DNA of 64,000 nt, taken from the NCBI RefSeq assembly GCF_016863195.1, contig NZ_BOOK01000055.1:1-64000 (forward strand), read 5' to 3'. Made by a program: the position numbers and the translations under genes. Below are positions 50,930 to 59,534 of the stretch, one piece after another. The stretch's first letter is position 1, and the number at the start of each line of letters is the position of its first letter. Source of the stretch: Paraplanobispora takensis (GTDB lineage: Bacteria; Actinomycetota; Actinomycetes; Streptosporangiales; Streptosporangiaceae). Under the pieces are notes generated by a model that saw only the letters and a program-made list of their open reading frames with translations, was not told where the DNA came from and did not search any database.

Positions 50930-51715
50930 CTACTCGCCCTTCCACTGCGGAGCGCGCTTCTCGGCGAAAGCGGCCGCGCCTTCCATGGCGTCCTTGGAGC
51001 CGAACACCGGGTTGATGATCTCGCCCTGCTTCTTGAACATCTCGTCGAGGCTCCAGTCGGCGGACTCGACGATCACCCGCTTGGTCGCCGCCAGCGCCAG
51101 GGGGGCGTTCGCGGCGATCCTCTTGGCGAGTTCGAGGGCCTTGGCCAGCGCCTCGCCCGCGGGCGTGACGTGGTTGACCAGGCCGGCCTCGTAGAGCCGG
51201 GAGGCCGGGAAGTGGTCGCCGGTCAGGGCGATCTCCATGGCGAGGTGGTACGGGATCCGCCGCGGCAGCCGCATCACGCCGCCCGCCCCGGCGACCAGGC
51301 CGCGCTTGGGCTCGGGGAGGCCGAACTTGGCCTCCTCGGAGGCGACGATGATGTCGCAGGCCAGAGCCAGCTCGAAGCCGCCCGCCAGGGCGTAGCCCTC
51401 GACGGCGGCGACGATGGGCTTGGCCGGCGGCGCCTCGGCGATGCCGCCGAAGCCCCGGCCCTCGACGACCGGGAAGTCCCCGCTCAGGAAGCCCTTCAGG
51501 TCCATGCCCGCGCAGAACGTGCCGCCCGCGCCGGTCAGGACGTAGGCGGAGACGTCCTTGCGCTCCTCCAGCTCGTCCAGCGCCGCCGCGATGCCCCGGG
51601 CCACGACGCCGTTGACGGCGTTCTTGGCCCTGGGACGGTTGATCGTGATGACGGCCACGCCGTCCTCGACCTCGACCAGGACTTCGTCACCGGTTCCGGA
51701 AGTCGGCTCAGACAA
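50930..51715 (-). CDS. Enoyl-CoA hydratase/isomerase (crotonase)
   Basis: A 261-residue crotonase, hydrating enoyl-CoA in beta-oxidation. It has VAVITINRPRAKNAVNGVVA, the oxyanion-hole segment TFCAGMDLKGFLSG, KPIVAAVEGYALAGGFELAL, ACDIIVASEEAKFGLPEPKR and NHVTPAGEALAKALELAKRI. One of the usual two catalytic glutamates is probably in LPEPKRG, the other position (GGFEL) also carries Glu. The start is TTG at 51713-51715 after AGGAGTCACC. It follows the SDR gene by eight bases. Confidence 0.9.
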   Translation of the reverse strand: MSEPTSGTGDEVLVEVEDGVAVITINRPRAKNAVNGVVARGIAAALDELEERKDVSAYVLTGAGGTFCAGMDLKGFLSGDFPVVEGRGFGGIAEAPPAKPIVAAVEGYALAGGFELALACDIIVASEEAKFGLPEPKRGLVAGAGGVMRLPRRIPYHLAMEIALTGDHFPASRLYEAGLVNHVTPAGEALAKALELAKRIAANAPLALAATKRVIVESADWSLDEMFKKQGEIINPVFGSKDAMEGAAAFAEKRAPQWKGE

Positions 51716-51723
51716 GGTGACTC

Positions 51724-52497
51724 CTACTTGGGCTGGAAGCGGATGCCGCCGTCGAAGCGGATGGTCTCGGCGTTCATGTAGTCGTTCTCGATCAGCGCGC
51801 GGACCAGGTGGGCGAACTCCGAGGCCTGTCCCATGCGCTTGGGGAAGACCACCGGCGCGACCAGCTTGGCCTTGAACTCGTCGGAGTTGGGCGAGAAGCC
51901 GTAGATCGGGGTGTCGATGATGCCCGGGCAGATCGTGTTGACGCGGACGCCGACGGCGGCCAGGTCACGGGCCGCCGGGACCGTCATGCCGACGATGCCG
52001 CCCTTGGAGGCCGAGTACGCCACCTGGCCGGTCTGGCCCTCCAGCGCCGCCACGGAGGCGGTGTTGATGACCACGCCGCGCTGGCCGTCCTCGTCGACCG
52101 GCTCGGTCTTGGCGATGGCGGCGGCGCCGATGCGCATCAGGTTGAAGGTGCCGATCAGGTTGACGTCGATGACCTTGCGGTAGGAGGCCAGGTCGTGCGG
52201 CGAGCCGTCACGGTTCACGGTCCGGGTGGCCCAGCCGATGCCCGCGCTGTTCACCACGACGCGCAGGGGCTTGCCGGTGGCCACCGCGGCGTCCACGGCC
52301 GCCTGCACCTGGGCCTCGTCGGACACGTCGGTCTTGACGAAGACACCGCCGAGCTCGTCGGCGAGCGCCTTGCCGCGCTCCTCGTTCAGGTCGGCGATGA
52401 CCACGGTGGCACCGTGCGCGGCGAGGTCGCGGGCCGTGGCCTCACCGAGTCCGCTGGCACCGCCCGAGATGATTGCTGCTGCTCCGTTCAGGTCCAT
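51724..52497 (-). CDS. SDR-family 3-hydroxyacyl-CoA dehydrogenase-like protein
   Basis: A 257-residue short-chain dehydrogenase of the HSD17B10/type II 3-hydroxyacyl-CoA dehydrogenase kind. Nucleotide-binding is [19 protein letters not shown] and [11 protein letters not shown]; catalytic Tyr-Lys lie in [20 protein letters not shown], with [17 protein letters not shown] before. [20 protein letters not shown] completes the substrate region. It is encoded upstream of the crotonase in an operon, giving two consecutive beta-oxidation steps. Confidence 0.9.
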   Translation of the reverse strand: MDLNGAAAIISGGASGLGEATARDLAAHGATVVIADLNEERGKALADELGGVFVKTDVSDEAQVQAAVDAAVATGKPLRVVVNSAGIGWATRTVNRDGSPHDLASYRKVIDVNLIGTFNLMRIGAAAIAKTEPVDEDGQRGVVINTASVAALEGQTGQVAYSASKGGIVGMTVPAARDLAAVGVRVNTICPGIIDTPIYGFSPNSDEFKAKLVAPVVFPKRMGQASEFAHLVRALIENDYMNAETIRFDGGIRFQPK

Positions 52498-52577
52498 GAG
52501 CGGACTTTAACGCGGCTACCGAATGAAGTTCTACTGGGGGTGGGCTAAATCTCCGTCACACCCTCCCCGTCCGACGT

Positions 52578-52916
52578 CTAGATCGTCCCGACGGCGCTGT
52601 CGACGTCGGGGTGGACCTTGATGCGGCGGTCGAGGCCGGTCGTGCGCAGGATCCGCGCCACCGGCGCCTGGGGAGCGGCCAGGCAGACCCCTCCGCCCCC
52701 GCTCGTCGCCAGCCGCCAGGCCTCGATCAGCACCGACAGGCCGCTGGAGTCCATGAACGACAGCTCCGTCAGATCGAGGACCAGCCGCGAGCCGTCGAGC
52801 TCGATGGCCTCACGCACCTCGTCACGCAGGAAGGGCGCGGTGAACAGGTCGAGCTCACCCTCGACGGCCACCACCACGGCGTCGCCGACGATGCGACGAG
52901 CCAGCCGTAGCTTCAT
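52578..52916 (-). CDS. STAS-domain anti-sigma factor antagonist
   Basis: A 112-residue SpoIIAA/RsbV-like protein. It contains VVVAVEGELDLFTAPFLRDE, LVLDLTELSFMDSSGLSVLI with the phosphorylatable serine in MDSSGL, and GGGGVCLAAPQAPVARILRT. It would bind an anti-sigma kinase when unphosphorylated. The ATG at 52914-52916 follows GGAGTGCCG. The SpoIIE-like phosphatase at 41056-43287 is a possible partner; none is adjacent. Confidence 0.9.
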   Translation of the reverse strand: MKLRLARRIVGDAVVVAVEGELDLFTAPFLRDEVREAIELDGSRLVLDLTELSFMDSSGLSVLIEAWRLATSGGGGVCLAAPQAPVARILRTTGLDRRIKVHPDVDSAVGTI

Positions 52917-53081
52917 CGGCACTCCTCACGGCCATGAGAGGCAAGTCTCTTTACTTTTGCACAACCGTATGCGAGGTCGTCCGGCTCCGCGATCGATCCG
53001 CGGAGCACGATCAGAACGGCCCAGGCCCGCTCAGGAGGGTCCAGGGCGGCCCAGAACGCCCCAGGACGACTCAGGGGCGGC

Positions 53082-53813
53082 TCAGGGCACGGTGAAGCCG
53101 TACGGAAGCTCCAGCCGGTGCCCGGCGAGCAGCGCGGCGTCGGAGAGGATCGTCCGGGTCGGGCCGTCGGCGGCGATCACGCCGCCGGACAGGATGAGCG
53201 AGCGCTCGCACAGCTCCAGCGCGTAGGGCAGGTCGTGGGTGACCATGAGCACGGTCACGTCGAGGCTCCGCAGGATCTCGGCGAGCTCCCGGCGCGAGGC
53301 GGGGTCCAGGTTGGACGAGGGCTCGTCCAGTACGAGGATCTCCGGCTCCATCGCCAGCACGGTGGCCACGGCCACCCGGCGGCGCTGGCCGAAGGACAGG
53401 TGGTGCGGGGGCCTGTCGATCGCCTCCAGCATGCCCACGCGGGTCAGCGCGTCCTTGACCCGCTGCTGGAGCTCCTCCCCCCGCAGGCCGAGGTTCGCCG
53501 GGCCGAAGGCGACGTCGTCCCGGACGGTCGGCATGAAGAGCTGGTCGTCGGGGTCCTGGAAGACGAGGCCGACCCTGCGCCGGATCTCCTTGAGCGAGTC
53601 CTTGGAGACCGGGAGGCCGGCCACGGTCACCGTGCCGTGCCCGGCGGTCAGGATGCCGTTGAGGTGCATGACCAGGGTGGTCTTGCCCGCGCCGTTCGGC
53701 CCGAGCAGCGCGACCCGCTCGCCGCGCTCGATGCGCAGGTCCACGCCGAACAGCGCCTGCGTGCCGTCCGGGTACGCGTAGGCCAGCCGGTCCACTTCCA
53801 GCGACGCCGTCAT
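53082..53813 (-). CDS. cbiO: ECF transporter ATP-binding subunit, cobalt/nickel type
   Basis: A 243-residue ABC ATPase. Walker A is GPNGAGKTTLVMHLNG, with VFQDPDDQLFMPTVRDDVAF (characteristic CbiO Q-loop), signature LSFGQRRRVAVATVLAMEPE, Walker B ILVLDEPSSNLDPASRREL and VTHDLPYALELCERSLIL. Its ATG overlaps the cbiQ stop by four bases. It energises uptake with CbiQ and CbiM. Confidence 0.92.
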   Translation of the reverse strand: MTASLEVDRLAYAYPDGTQALFGVDLRIERGERVALLGPNGAGKTTLVMHLNGILTAGHGTVTVAGLPVSKDSLKEIRRRVGLVFQDPDDQLFMPTVRDDVAFGPANLGLRGEELQQRVKDALTRVGMLEAIDRPPHHLSFGQRRRVAVATVLAMEPEILVLDEPSSNLDPASRRELAEILRSLDVTVLMVTHDLPYALELCERSLILSGGVIAADGPTRTILSDAALLAGHRLELPYGFTVP

Positions 53814-54589
53814 GACATCCCCCACATCGCCCTCAGCCCCCAGGTTCCCAGCAGGAGCGCGAGCGCCGCGCCCGGCAGCGTACCGGCCAGGAGCCACTGC
53901 CCGGCAGAGGGGGTCAGATCCTGGATCACCGGCATCGAGCCGGTGTAGCCGCGGCTGAGCATGGCCAGGTGCACCCGCTCCCCCCGCTCGTAGGAGCGGA
54001 TGAACAGCGCCCCGGCCGAGCGGGCGACCACCGGGATGTGCCGTGCGTCCCTGGCGGTGAACCCCCGCGACTCCCTGGCCACCCGCATGCGGCGCATCTC
54101 CTCCAGGATCACGTCCATGTAGCGGAGCATGAACATCGCGATCTGCACCAGCATCGGCGGCAGCCGCAGGCGCCGGGCGCCCAGCAGCAGCATCCGGGGC
54201 TCGGTCGTGGCCGCCAGCAGGATGCTCGCGACCACGCCCAGGGTGGCCTTGGCCAGGATGTTCCACGCGGCCCACAGACCGGGCAGGCTGAGCGACAGGC
54301 CGGCGACCTGCACCCGCTCCCCCGTCCCGATGAACGGGATCGCCAGCGCGAACAGCACGAACGGGATCTCGATCACCATCCGCCGCAGCACGGACCCCGC
54401 CGGGACCCGGGCCGTCACGGCCACCCCGGCCAGCAGCAGCGCGTAGGCCCCGAAGGCCGCGAACCACTCGCGCGGCGTGGCCACCACGACCAGGGCGAAC
54501 ACGGCCACCGCCGCCAGCTTGCACTGCGGCGGCAGCCGGTGGACGGGCGTGTCGCCCGCCCGGTAGAGCTGGTGGTGACCCGCGCTCAC
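53810..54589 (-). CDS. cbiQ: ECF transporter transmembrane subunit CbiQ
   Basis: A 259-residue T-component with five to six helices. It has RLPPQCKLAAVAVFALVVV at the start and the coupling motifs ARESRGF (in RVARESRGFTARDARHIPVV) and MLSRGYTGSMPVIQDL, both A-R-G-type signatures that contact the ATPase. GTG at 54587-54589 follows GAGGATGTCCA. It lies between cbiM and cbiO in one operon. Confidence 0.92.
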   Translation of the reverse strand: MSAGHHQLYRAGDTPVHRLPPQCKLAAVAVFALVVVATPREWFAAFGAYALLLAGVAVTARVPAGSVLRRMVIEIPFVLFALAIPFIGTGERVQVAGLSLSLPGLWAAWNILAKATLGVVASILLAATTEPRMLLLGARRLRLPPMLVQIAMFMLRYMDVILEEMRRMRVARESRGFTARDARHIPVVARSAGALFIRSYERGERVHLAMLSRGYTGSMPVIQDLTPSAGQWLLAGTLPGAALALLLGTWGLRAMWGMS

Positions 54590-54662
54590 TGGACATCCTC
54601 TCTGCCGGGCGTTCGCGCCCGGGACGCGCCCGGATGGGCCGCCTTCTCCCCGCGGCGGGCCG

Positions 54663-55685
54663 TCACACCGGCAGGTCGCCGCCGTGGCCGCGCCGGCGCA
54701 CGGCGTAGGCGACGACTCCCGCGACGATCAGGGTGATCCCCACGCCGATGATCCCCGCGATGCCGACCGGGATCCCGCCCACGTCACCGTAGTCGGCCAG
54801 CGTCCAGGCGCCGAACGCGTGGTCGGCGGCCTGGCCGATGAAGCCCTCGTCCTCGGCCACCCGCTCCAGCCCGTCGGGGTCGCCGGAGGCGAAGAAGGAG
54901 ACCGCGCCCGCCAGCACGAGCGTGACGCCGACGCCTCCCAGCAGGAACGGGCGAGAGCGCCTGACCGGGGTCCTGACGCCGACCCGGCCCTCCGGGACCA
55001 CGGTGACGTCGCCGTCGGCGCCGCGCAGGACCAGCGGGGCGGCCAGCCCGCGCGCGCCGTACACCAGGTCGGGCCGGGTGGCCAGCACGGTGCCGACGGT
55101 GACCGCGGTGATCAGGCCCTCGCCGATGCCGATGAGGGTGTGCACCCCGCCCATGGCGGCGGCGACCGTGCCGATCTCGACGGGCGCGGTGCCGCCGATC
55201 CAGAACAGCAGCGTGAACACCAGGGCCGAGGCCGGCACCGAGACCAGCGCGGCGGCGAACGACGCCGCGGTGATCGCGGCCCGGCTCCGCACGCTGCGGG
55301 TGATCAGGCGGAAGACGCCCCAGCCGGCCAGGACCGTGACCAGGCCCATGAGCGTGATGTTGACGCCCAGCGCGGTCAGCCCTCCGTCGGCGAAGAAGAA
55401 GCCCTGCACCAGCAGGACCACGGCCATGCAGAGCACGGCCGTGTACGGCCCGACGAGTATCGCCGCCAGCGCCCCGCCGAGCAGGTGACCGCTCGTTCCT
55501 GCGGCGACCGGGAAGTTCAGCATCTGCACGGCGAAGACGAAGGCGGCCACCAGGCCCGCCATGGGGGCGGTCCGGTCGTCGAGCTCGCGACGGGCGCCGC
55601 GCAGGCAGACTGCGACCCCGGCCGCGGCGACGGCCCCGGCGGAGACCGATACGGCCAGGTTGAAGAAACCATCGGGAACGTGCAC
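54663..55685 (-). CDS. cbiM: CbiM-type metal-binding subunit fused to a CbiN-like domain
   Basis: A 340-residue substrate-specific component for Co2+ or Ni2+. It begins MHVPDGFFNLAVSVSAGAVA; the N-terminal MHxPDG places a metal-binding histidine at position 2. The CbiM helices run to about residue 205 (FPVAAGTSGHLLGGALAAIL, MLNFPVAAG). The C-terminal part (about 245-340) has two helices separated by SGDPDGLERVAEDEGFIGQA, matching CbiN/PDGLE domains. The fusion makes a separate CbiN unnecessary. GTG at 55683-55685 follows CGGAGG. No cobalamin riboswitch is visible upstream. Confidence 0.9.
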   Translation of the reverse strand: MHVPDGFFNLAVSVSAGAVAAAGVAVCLRGARRELDDRTAPMAGLVAAFVFAVQMLNFPVAAGTSGHLLGGALAAILVGPYTAVLCMAVVLLVQGFFFADGGLTALGVNITLMGLVTVLAGWGVFRLITRSVRSRAAITAASFAAALVSVPASALVFTLLFWIGGTAPVEIGTVAAAMGGVHTLIGIGEGLITAVTVGTVLATRPDLVYGARGLAAPLVLRGADGDVTVVPEGRVGVRTPVRRSRPFLLGGVGVTLVLAGAVSFFASGDPDGLERVAEDEGFIGQAADHAFGAWTLADYGDVGGIPVGIAGIIGVGITLIVAGVVAYAVRRRGHGGDLPV

Positions 55686-55712
55686 GGGAGACCTCCGGTA
55701 ATGCGCGGTGCC

Positions 55713-55746
55713 CCATCACCTTAAGCCATCACCTTGTTATTGCAAT
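55713..55746 (-). promoter_or_regulatory. Repeats in the CbiMQO promoter region
   Basis: On the minus strand GGTGATGG occurs twice, 13 bp apart (55713-55720 and 55726-55733), preceded by the palindrome ATTGCAAT (55739-55746). They may be sites for a metal regulator of the Fur/Nur type; the match to a full Nur box is incomplete. Confidence 0.35.
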
Positions 55747-55844
55747 CTATGGGCATTAAGGAGGCGATGGCAGGAGCGAACGCTTCACAGTCCAGTACGG
55801 CGGACGCCGGCTCCTGGATGTGTCGCACGGCCGGAGGATTCAGC

Positions 55845-55884
55845 GGGAGGGCGCAGGGAGGCCCGGTGGGAGGGCGCAGGGAGG
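55845..55884. repeat. Two 17-bp direct repeats at the end of the glycosyltransferase gene
   Basis: GGGAGGGCGCAGGGAGG occurs at 55845-55861 and 55868-55884, a 23-bp period, directly downstream of the glycosyltransferase stop. No hairpin is formed. Function unknown. Confidence 0.85.
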
Positions 55885-55885
55885 T

Positions 55886-57787
55886 TCAGCGCAGCAGGCG
55901 GCGCAGGAGCGCCTTCGGGCCGGTGGCCCGCACCACCAGGCTGAGCCGTCCCTTGCCGGCCGTGGCGTACGGCTTGGCGGTCCGCACGGCCGTCCCCCGC
56001 CACCACGTGCGCGGCGGGGCGACCAGCTCCGGCTCGGCCTCGACCCGGAAGCGCACCGGCGGCCCGCCCAGCTCCAGCTCCAGGTAGGCGTCCCAGGTGC
56101 CGGGCCGCAGCCTGCCGACGGCCTGACCGGCCGTGAACGTCCCGCCCGGCTCGGACGCGACCGGCACGCGCCGTTCCTTCCCGGAGCCGCGCTCGCGCCA
56201 CACCAGGTGGCGCACCGTCCGCGGGTCCGGGGTGAGCGCGCCCATCGTGATCTCGCCGTCGAGGACCAGCCGGTGCCAGGCGGCCCAGCGGGCGCGGACC
56301 AGCCGGACGATGCCGGGCGGGCTGACCACGTGCCCGCCGACGTCGACGCTGAGGTTGCCGTAGGGGCGGGTGAAGTACGGCAGCACGACCGTCCCGCCGA
56401 TCATCCGGGGCGCGGGGCGGGCGATGCGCTGGTCGCGCTCGGCGCCGAGCCGCCCCGTCCTGACCACCCCCTCGCAGACGACGGCCACGTGGACGTCCCA
56501 GACGCCGGAGGGCAGCACGGCGAGGTCGACGACCCCGGCGAACTCCTCGCCGTCGGAGGCCACGGGGACGACCACGGCGGAGTCCGGCCCCTCGCCCGCC
56601 TGCCGCGGCTTGAGCACCAGCGAGACGTCACCGGCGGCGAGCCCGGGGTGGCCGGCCGGCTCCAGGGCCTCCAGCGCGACCCGGCCGGAGACGGCCAGCC
56701 CGGTGTCCCGCTCGTCCCAGCGCAGCGCCGTGAGCTCGCGGCGCATCACGGCCAGCTCGATGTGCGCCAGCCGTACCAGGCGGTCGATGTCCTCCAGCGC
56801 GGCGATCCGGCCGCGGTCCACCGCCCCGAGCCGCTCGCGCACCCCGTCGGTCAGCCAGCGGTCGCACAGGTCGGCCACCTCCGCCGCGATCTCCTTGCGC
56901 TCGACCTCCCCGGCCTCCAGGAAGGGCCGGCCGAGGTTGGCGAAGGCGTCCAGCCGGAAGTGGCGGCGGAGCAGGTGGTCGCGGAGCGGGCCGGGCCGTA
57001 CGTGACCGGCCATCAACTCGATCGGCCTCTTGATCATGCGGATCCAGGAGACCGGGTCGCGGCTCTCCTTGCGCTGCATGATGCTGGTCCCGTCGGGCCT
57101 GTCGACCAGGTGGTAGCAGTCGTAGTCGGCGACCACGGAGATCACGCCGGCGTGGCAGTAGGCGTGGGTGGTGAAGACGATGTCCTCCCCGACCGTCAGG
57201 GTCTCGTCGAAGCGGATCCCGTGCCGTTCCAGCATCCGCCTGCGGAACAGCTTGAAGCAGCTCAGGCTGTTGTAGACGGCGCTGTCCTCCAGCGGGACCC
57301 GCTCGGCGTTGCGCTCGAACATCGACGACGGGGCCCTGCGCCCGTGGCCGACGACCTTCCCCAGGACGATGTCGGAGTCGTTGCGCCCGGCCATCGCGAG
57401 CATCCGCTCCAGCGCCTCGGGGCCGAGATAGTCGTCCGCGTCGCAGAAGAACACGTATTCGCCCCGGGCCAGGGACAGGCCGACGTTGCGCGGCCGGCCG
57501 GCGCCGCCGGAGGCCGGCTGGTGGACGACCCGGACGACCCCGCGGTGGTGGGCGGCGTAGAGGTCGGCCAGCTCCGCCCCGCCGTCGGTGGAGCCGTCGT
57601 CCACGACGACGATCTCCTTGCTCACCCGCTGGACCAGCAGCGAGGTCAGGCACCGGTCCAGGTAGGGACGGCAGTTGTGGACGGGGACGATCACGGTCAC
57701 GTCGACGGCGGGTGCGGCGGTGACCTCCACCACCGCGCCGCCGGGCTGAGCACCGGCCCGCCGGAGGATCGTTCGCGTCACCGGCAT
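55886..57787 (-). CDS. GT2 glycosyltransferase with C-terminal accessory domains
   Basis: A 633-residue enzyme. The N-terminal GT-A domain (about residues 25-260) has VDVTVIVPVHNCRPYLDRCL, IVVVDDGSTDGGAELADLYA, the metal-binding FFCDADDYLGPEALERMLAM and GEDIVFTTHAYCHAGVIS. A helical linker (about 270-370) and a C-terminal region with Ig-like repeats (about 380-610) follow, the architecture of TarS/TarP-like wall teichoic acid or polyol-phosphate glycosyltransferases. It probably decorates a cell-wall polymer. No signal peptide. It is divergent from the leucine-rich-repeat gene. Confidence 0.85.
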   Translation of the reverse strand: MPVTRTILRRAGAQPGGAVVEVTAAPAVDVTVIVPVHNCRPYLDRCLTSLLVQRVSKEIVVVDDGSTDGGAELADLYAAHHRGVVRVVHQPASGGAGRPRNVGLSLARGEYVFFCDADDYLGPEALERMLAMAGRNDSDIVLGKVVGHGRRAPSSMFERNAERVPLEDSAVYNSLSCFKLFRRRMLERHGIRFDETLTVGEDIVFTTHAYCHAGVISVVADYDCYHLVDRPDGTSIMQRKESRDPVSWIRMIKRPIELMAGHVRPGPLRDHLLRRHFRLDAFANLGRPFLEAGEVERKEIAAEVADLCDRWLTDGVRERLGAVDRGRIAALEDIDRLVRLAHIELAVMRRELTALRWDERDTGLAVSGRVALEALEPAGHPGLAAGDVSLVLKPRQAGEGPDSAVVVPVASDGEEFAGVVDLAVLPSGVWDVHVAVVCEGVVRTGRLGAERDQRIARPAPRMIGGTVVLPYFTRPYGNLSVDVGGHVVSPPGIVRLVRARWAAWHRLVLDGEITMGALTPDPRTVRHLVWRERGSGKERRVPVASEPGGTFTAGQAVGRLRPGTWDAYLELELGGPPVRFRVEAEPELVAPPRTWWRGTAVRTAKPYATAGKGRLSLVVRATGPKALLRRLLR

Positions 57788-57999
57788 TGCCCCCCATGGT
57801 CACTTTAAGCATCCGTTGCGCTTCAGTATGTGACGAAGAGGCATGCCTGCGTGGCCGATCCGGATTGTTGGCCCTCCGGCCTTCCCCGCCGAGGTTGCCG
57901 TACATGGTGAAAAACACCGGTTCGCCCGACCGGCACCGGGAAACGTCGCCCAGAATCGCTACTGCCCGAAACCATCACCGCCCGGAATCGAGGAGACCC

Positions 58000-58992
58000 G
58001 TGCCGCGACGACTGGACCTGGCCTGGAAGGACCTGACGGAGCTGCCCGCGGAACGGGTACGGGACCGCGGGCTGGTCGAGCTCAACCTCGACGGCAACCG
58101 GCTGAGCGACCTGCCCGGCCTGCGTTCCCTCACCGCCCTGCGCGCCCTCCACCTGGACGGCAACGCGCTGACCCGCTTCCCCGAGGACGTCCTGGAACTG
58201 CCCGGTCTGCGGTCCCTGTTCCTGTACGGCAACAGGATCGGCTCGATCCCGGAGGCCGTCGGCCGCATGCGGGGCCTGCGGCACCTGTCGGTCGGCGGCA
58301 ACGCGCTGACCGGCGTCCCGCGGACGCTGTGGGACCTGACCGGCCTGCGCTCCCTGAACCTCGCCGAGAACGCGATCACTGACATCCCCGAGGAGATCGG
58401 GAAGCTGACCGAGCTGCGCATGCTGGACCTGGGGCACAACCGGCTGACCCGCCTCCCCGACGCCCTCGGCGACCTGGAGAACCTGACCGACTATCTGTAT
58501 CTCAGCGACAACCTCCTCACCTCGGTCCCGCCCTCCCTGGGCGGGCTCGCCCGCCTGACGTACCTCAACCTGACCGACAACCGCCTGACCGCCCTGCCCG
58601 ACGCCATCGGCGACCTCGGATCCCTGGTGGAGCTGAGGCTGTACGGCAACCGCCTGACCGCCCTGCCGGGGCCGATCGGCCGGCTGACCCGCCTGCGGGA
58701 GTTGCACCTGCGGGGCAACCGCCTGGCCCGCCTGCCGGACTCCGTCGGCCACCTGGCCGAGCTGCGCCACCTGGACCTGCGCGACAACGCCCTGACCTCG
58801 CTGCCCGCCTCACTGGGCCGGTTGCGCCGGCTGGCCCACCTGGACCTGCGCAACAACCGCCTGCGCGAACTTCCCGCTGCCCTCGCCGACCTCCCCGCGC
58901 TGGAGAAGCTCGATCTGCGCTGGAACAAGCTCCACGGCGGCACTGAGATCGTCGAACGGCTCCGCCTGCGCGGCTGCGCCGTACTGCGGTGA
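58000..58992 (+). CDS. Leucine-rich-repeat protein
   Basis: A 330-residue protein made almost entirely of about twelve 23-residue leucine-rich repeats (L-x-x-L-x-L-x-x-N-x-L-x-x-L-P), from about residue 25 to 310, ending in a capping segment (LEKLDLRWNKLHGGTEIVER). There is no signal peptide, membrane helix or other domain, so it should be cytoplasmic. Bacterial repeats of this P-x-x-I/L-x-x-L type mediate protein-protein binding, and some occur next to small GTPases, but none is near here. GTG at 58000 follows AGGAGACCC; the frame is open further upstream without support. It is divergent from the glycosyltransferase. Confidence 0.85.
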   Translation: MPRRLDLAWKDLTELPAERVRDRGLVELNLDGNRLSDLPGLRSLTALRALHLDGNALTRFPEDVLELPGLRSLFLYGNRIGSIPEAVGRMRGLRHLSVGGNALTGVPRTLWDLTGLRSLNLAENAITDIPEEIGKLTELRMLDLGHNRLTRLPDALGDLENLTDYLYLSDNLLTSVPPSLGGLARLTYLNLTDNRLTALPDAIGDLGSLVELRLYGNRLTALPGPIGRLTRLRELHLRGNRLARLPDSVGHLAELRHLDLRDNALTSLPASLGRLRRLAHLDLRNNRLRELPAALADLPALEKLDLRWNKLHGGTEIVERLRLRGCAVLR

Positions 58993-59000
58993 CCCGCGGA

Positions 59001-59049
59001 ATTGGAACGCGCCATTCTCCGGGAGGCCGGCGGATTGGAACGCGCCATT
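59001..59049. repeat. 16-bp direct repeat downstream of the LRR gene
   Basis: ATTGGAACGCGCCATT occurs at 59001-59016 and 59034-59049, 33 bp apart, and the surrounding bases are also similar. It lies in the 3' flank of the leucine-rich-repeat gene. Confidence 0.85.
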
Positions 59050-59364
59050 TCTCACCGCGCACGTGGATAACGCGCGGACCACGCCATCTCTGAGGTTGAC
59101 TGGAAAATCAACTTAAGTGCAGCGTTTTCTGTCAATTCGGGCCGTCCCACTCGACATAGGGAGGGCCGGAAGTCAGGTTTCGGTCACTCTCTCTGTGATG
59201 ATCATCAGTGACGGTCGGTGTCCGCCACGGCGCGGCGGCCGGATCGCGTGGCCACAAAGGCCAGCTCCAGTCCCCTTCGGAACCTGCGTGACCTCGTTGT
59301 TGTCCGGACCCGGACAGCAGAGGGCCTGATTTGCGGCGATGGCCGAAACCTCTGTTTCGACATT

Positions 59365-59394
59365 GATTGAAATTTCATCCCTTGACTACGTTTC
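59365..59394 (+). promoter_or_regulatory. Candidate promoter of the NRPS operon
   Basis: TTGATT (59365-59370) and TACGTT (59389-59394) are separated by 18 bases. It would give a leader of about 135 bases before the fusion gene. A second TTGACT lies at 59384-59389 with TAATAG 15 bases after. Confidence 0.45.
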
Positions 59395-59534
59395 AGCCGA
59401 AATAATAGGAAGAGCGTGGCTTGGCACAGATCCTCTGCGGGACGACCCCCGTCCGAGCGATTCCTTCATCCGCTGTTCGAGCGACGATCTCGCACGGGCC
59501 GGCGGGCTCCGTCTGGAGGTGACTTCGCGTAGCG

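Larger units (their letters stand above)
58993..59534. other. Long intergenic region upstream of the NRPS operon
   Basis: About 540 bases with no convincing gene, and locally lower GC than its surroundings (59095-59420). It contains a 16-bp direct repeat near its left end, an inverted repeat GTTGA/TCAAC near 59096-59113, and a promoter-like pair at 59365-59394. A GGAGGTG site at 59515-59521 lies 13 bases before the fusion gene ATG, farther than normal. Confidence 0.7.

Noticed and set aside
55686-55885. Cobalamin riboswitch before cbiM
   Set aside because: The gap is short and no B12-box-like sequence is seen.
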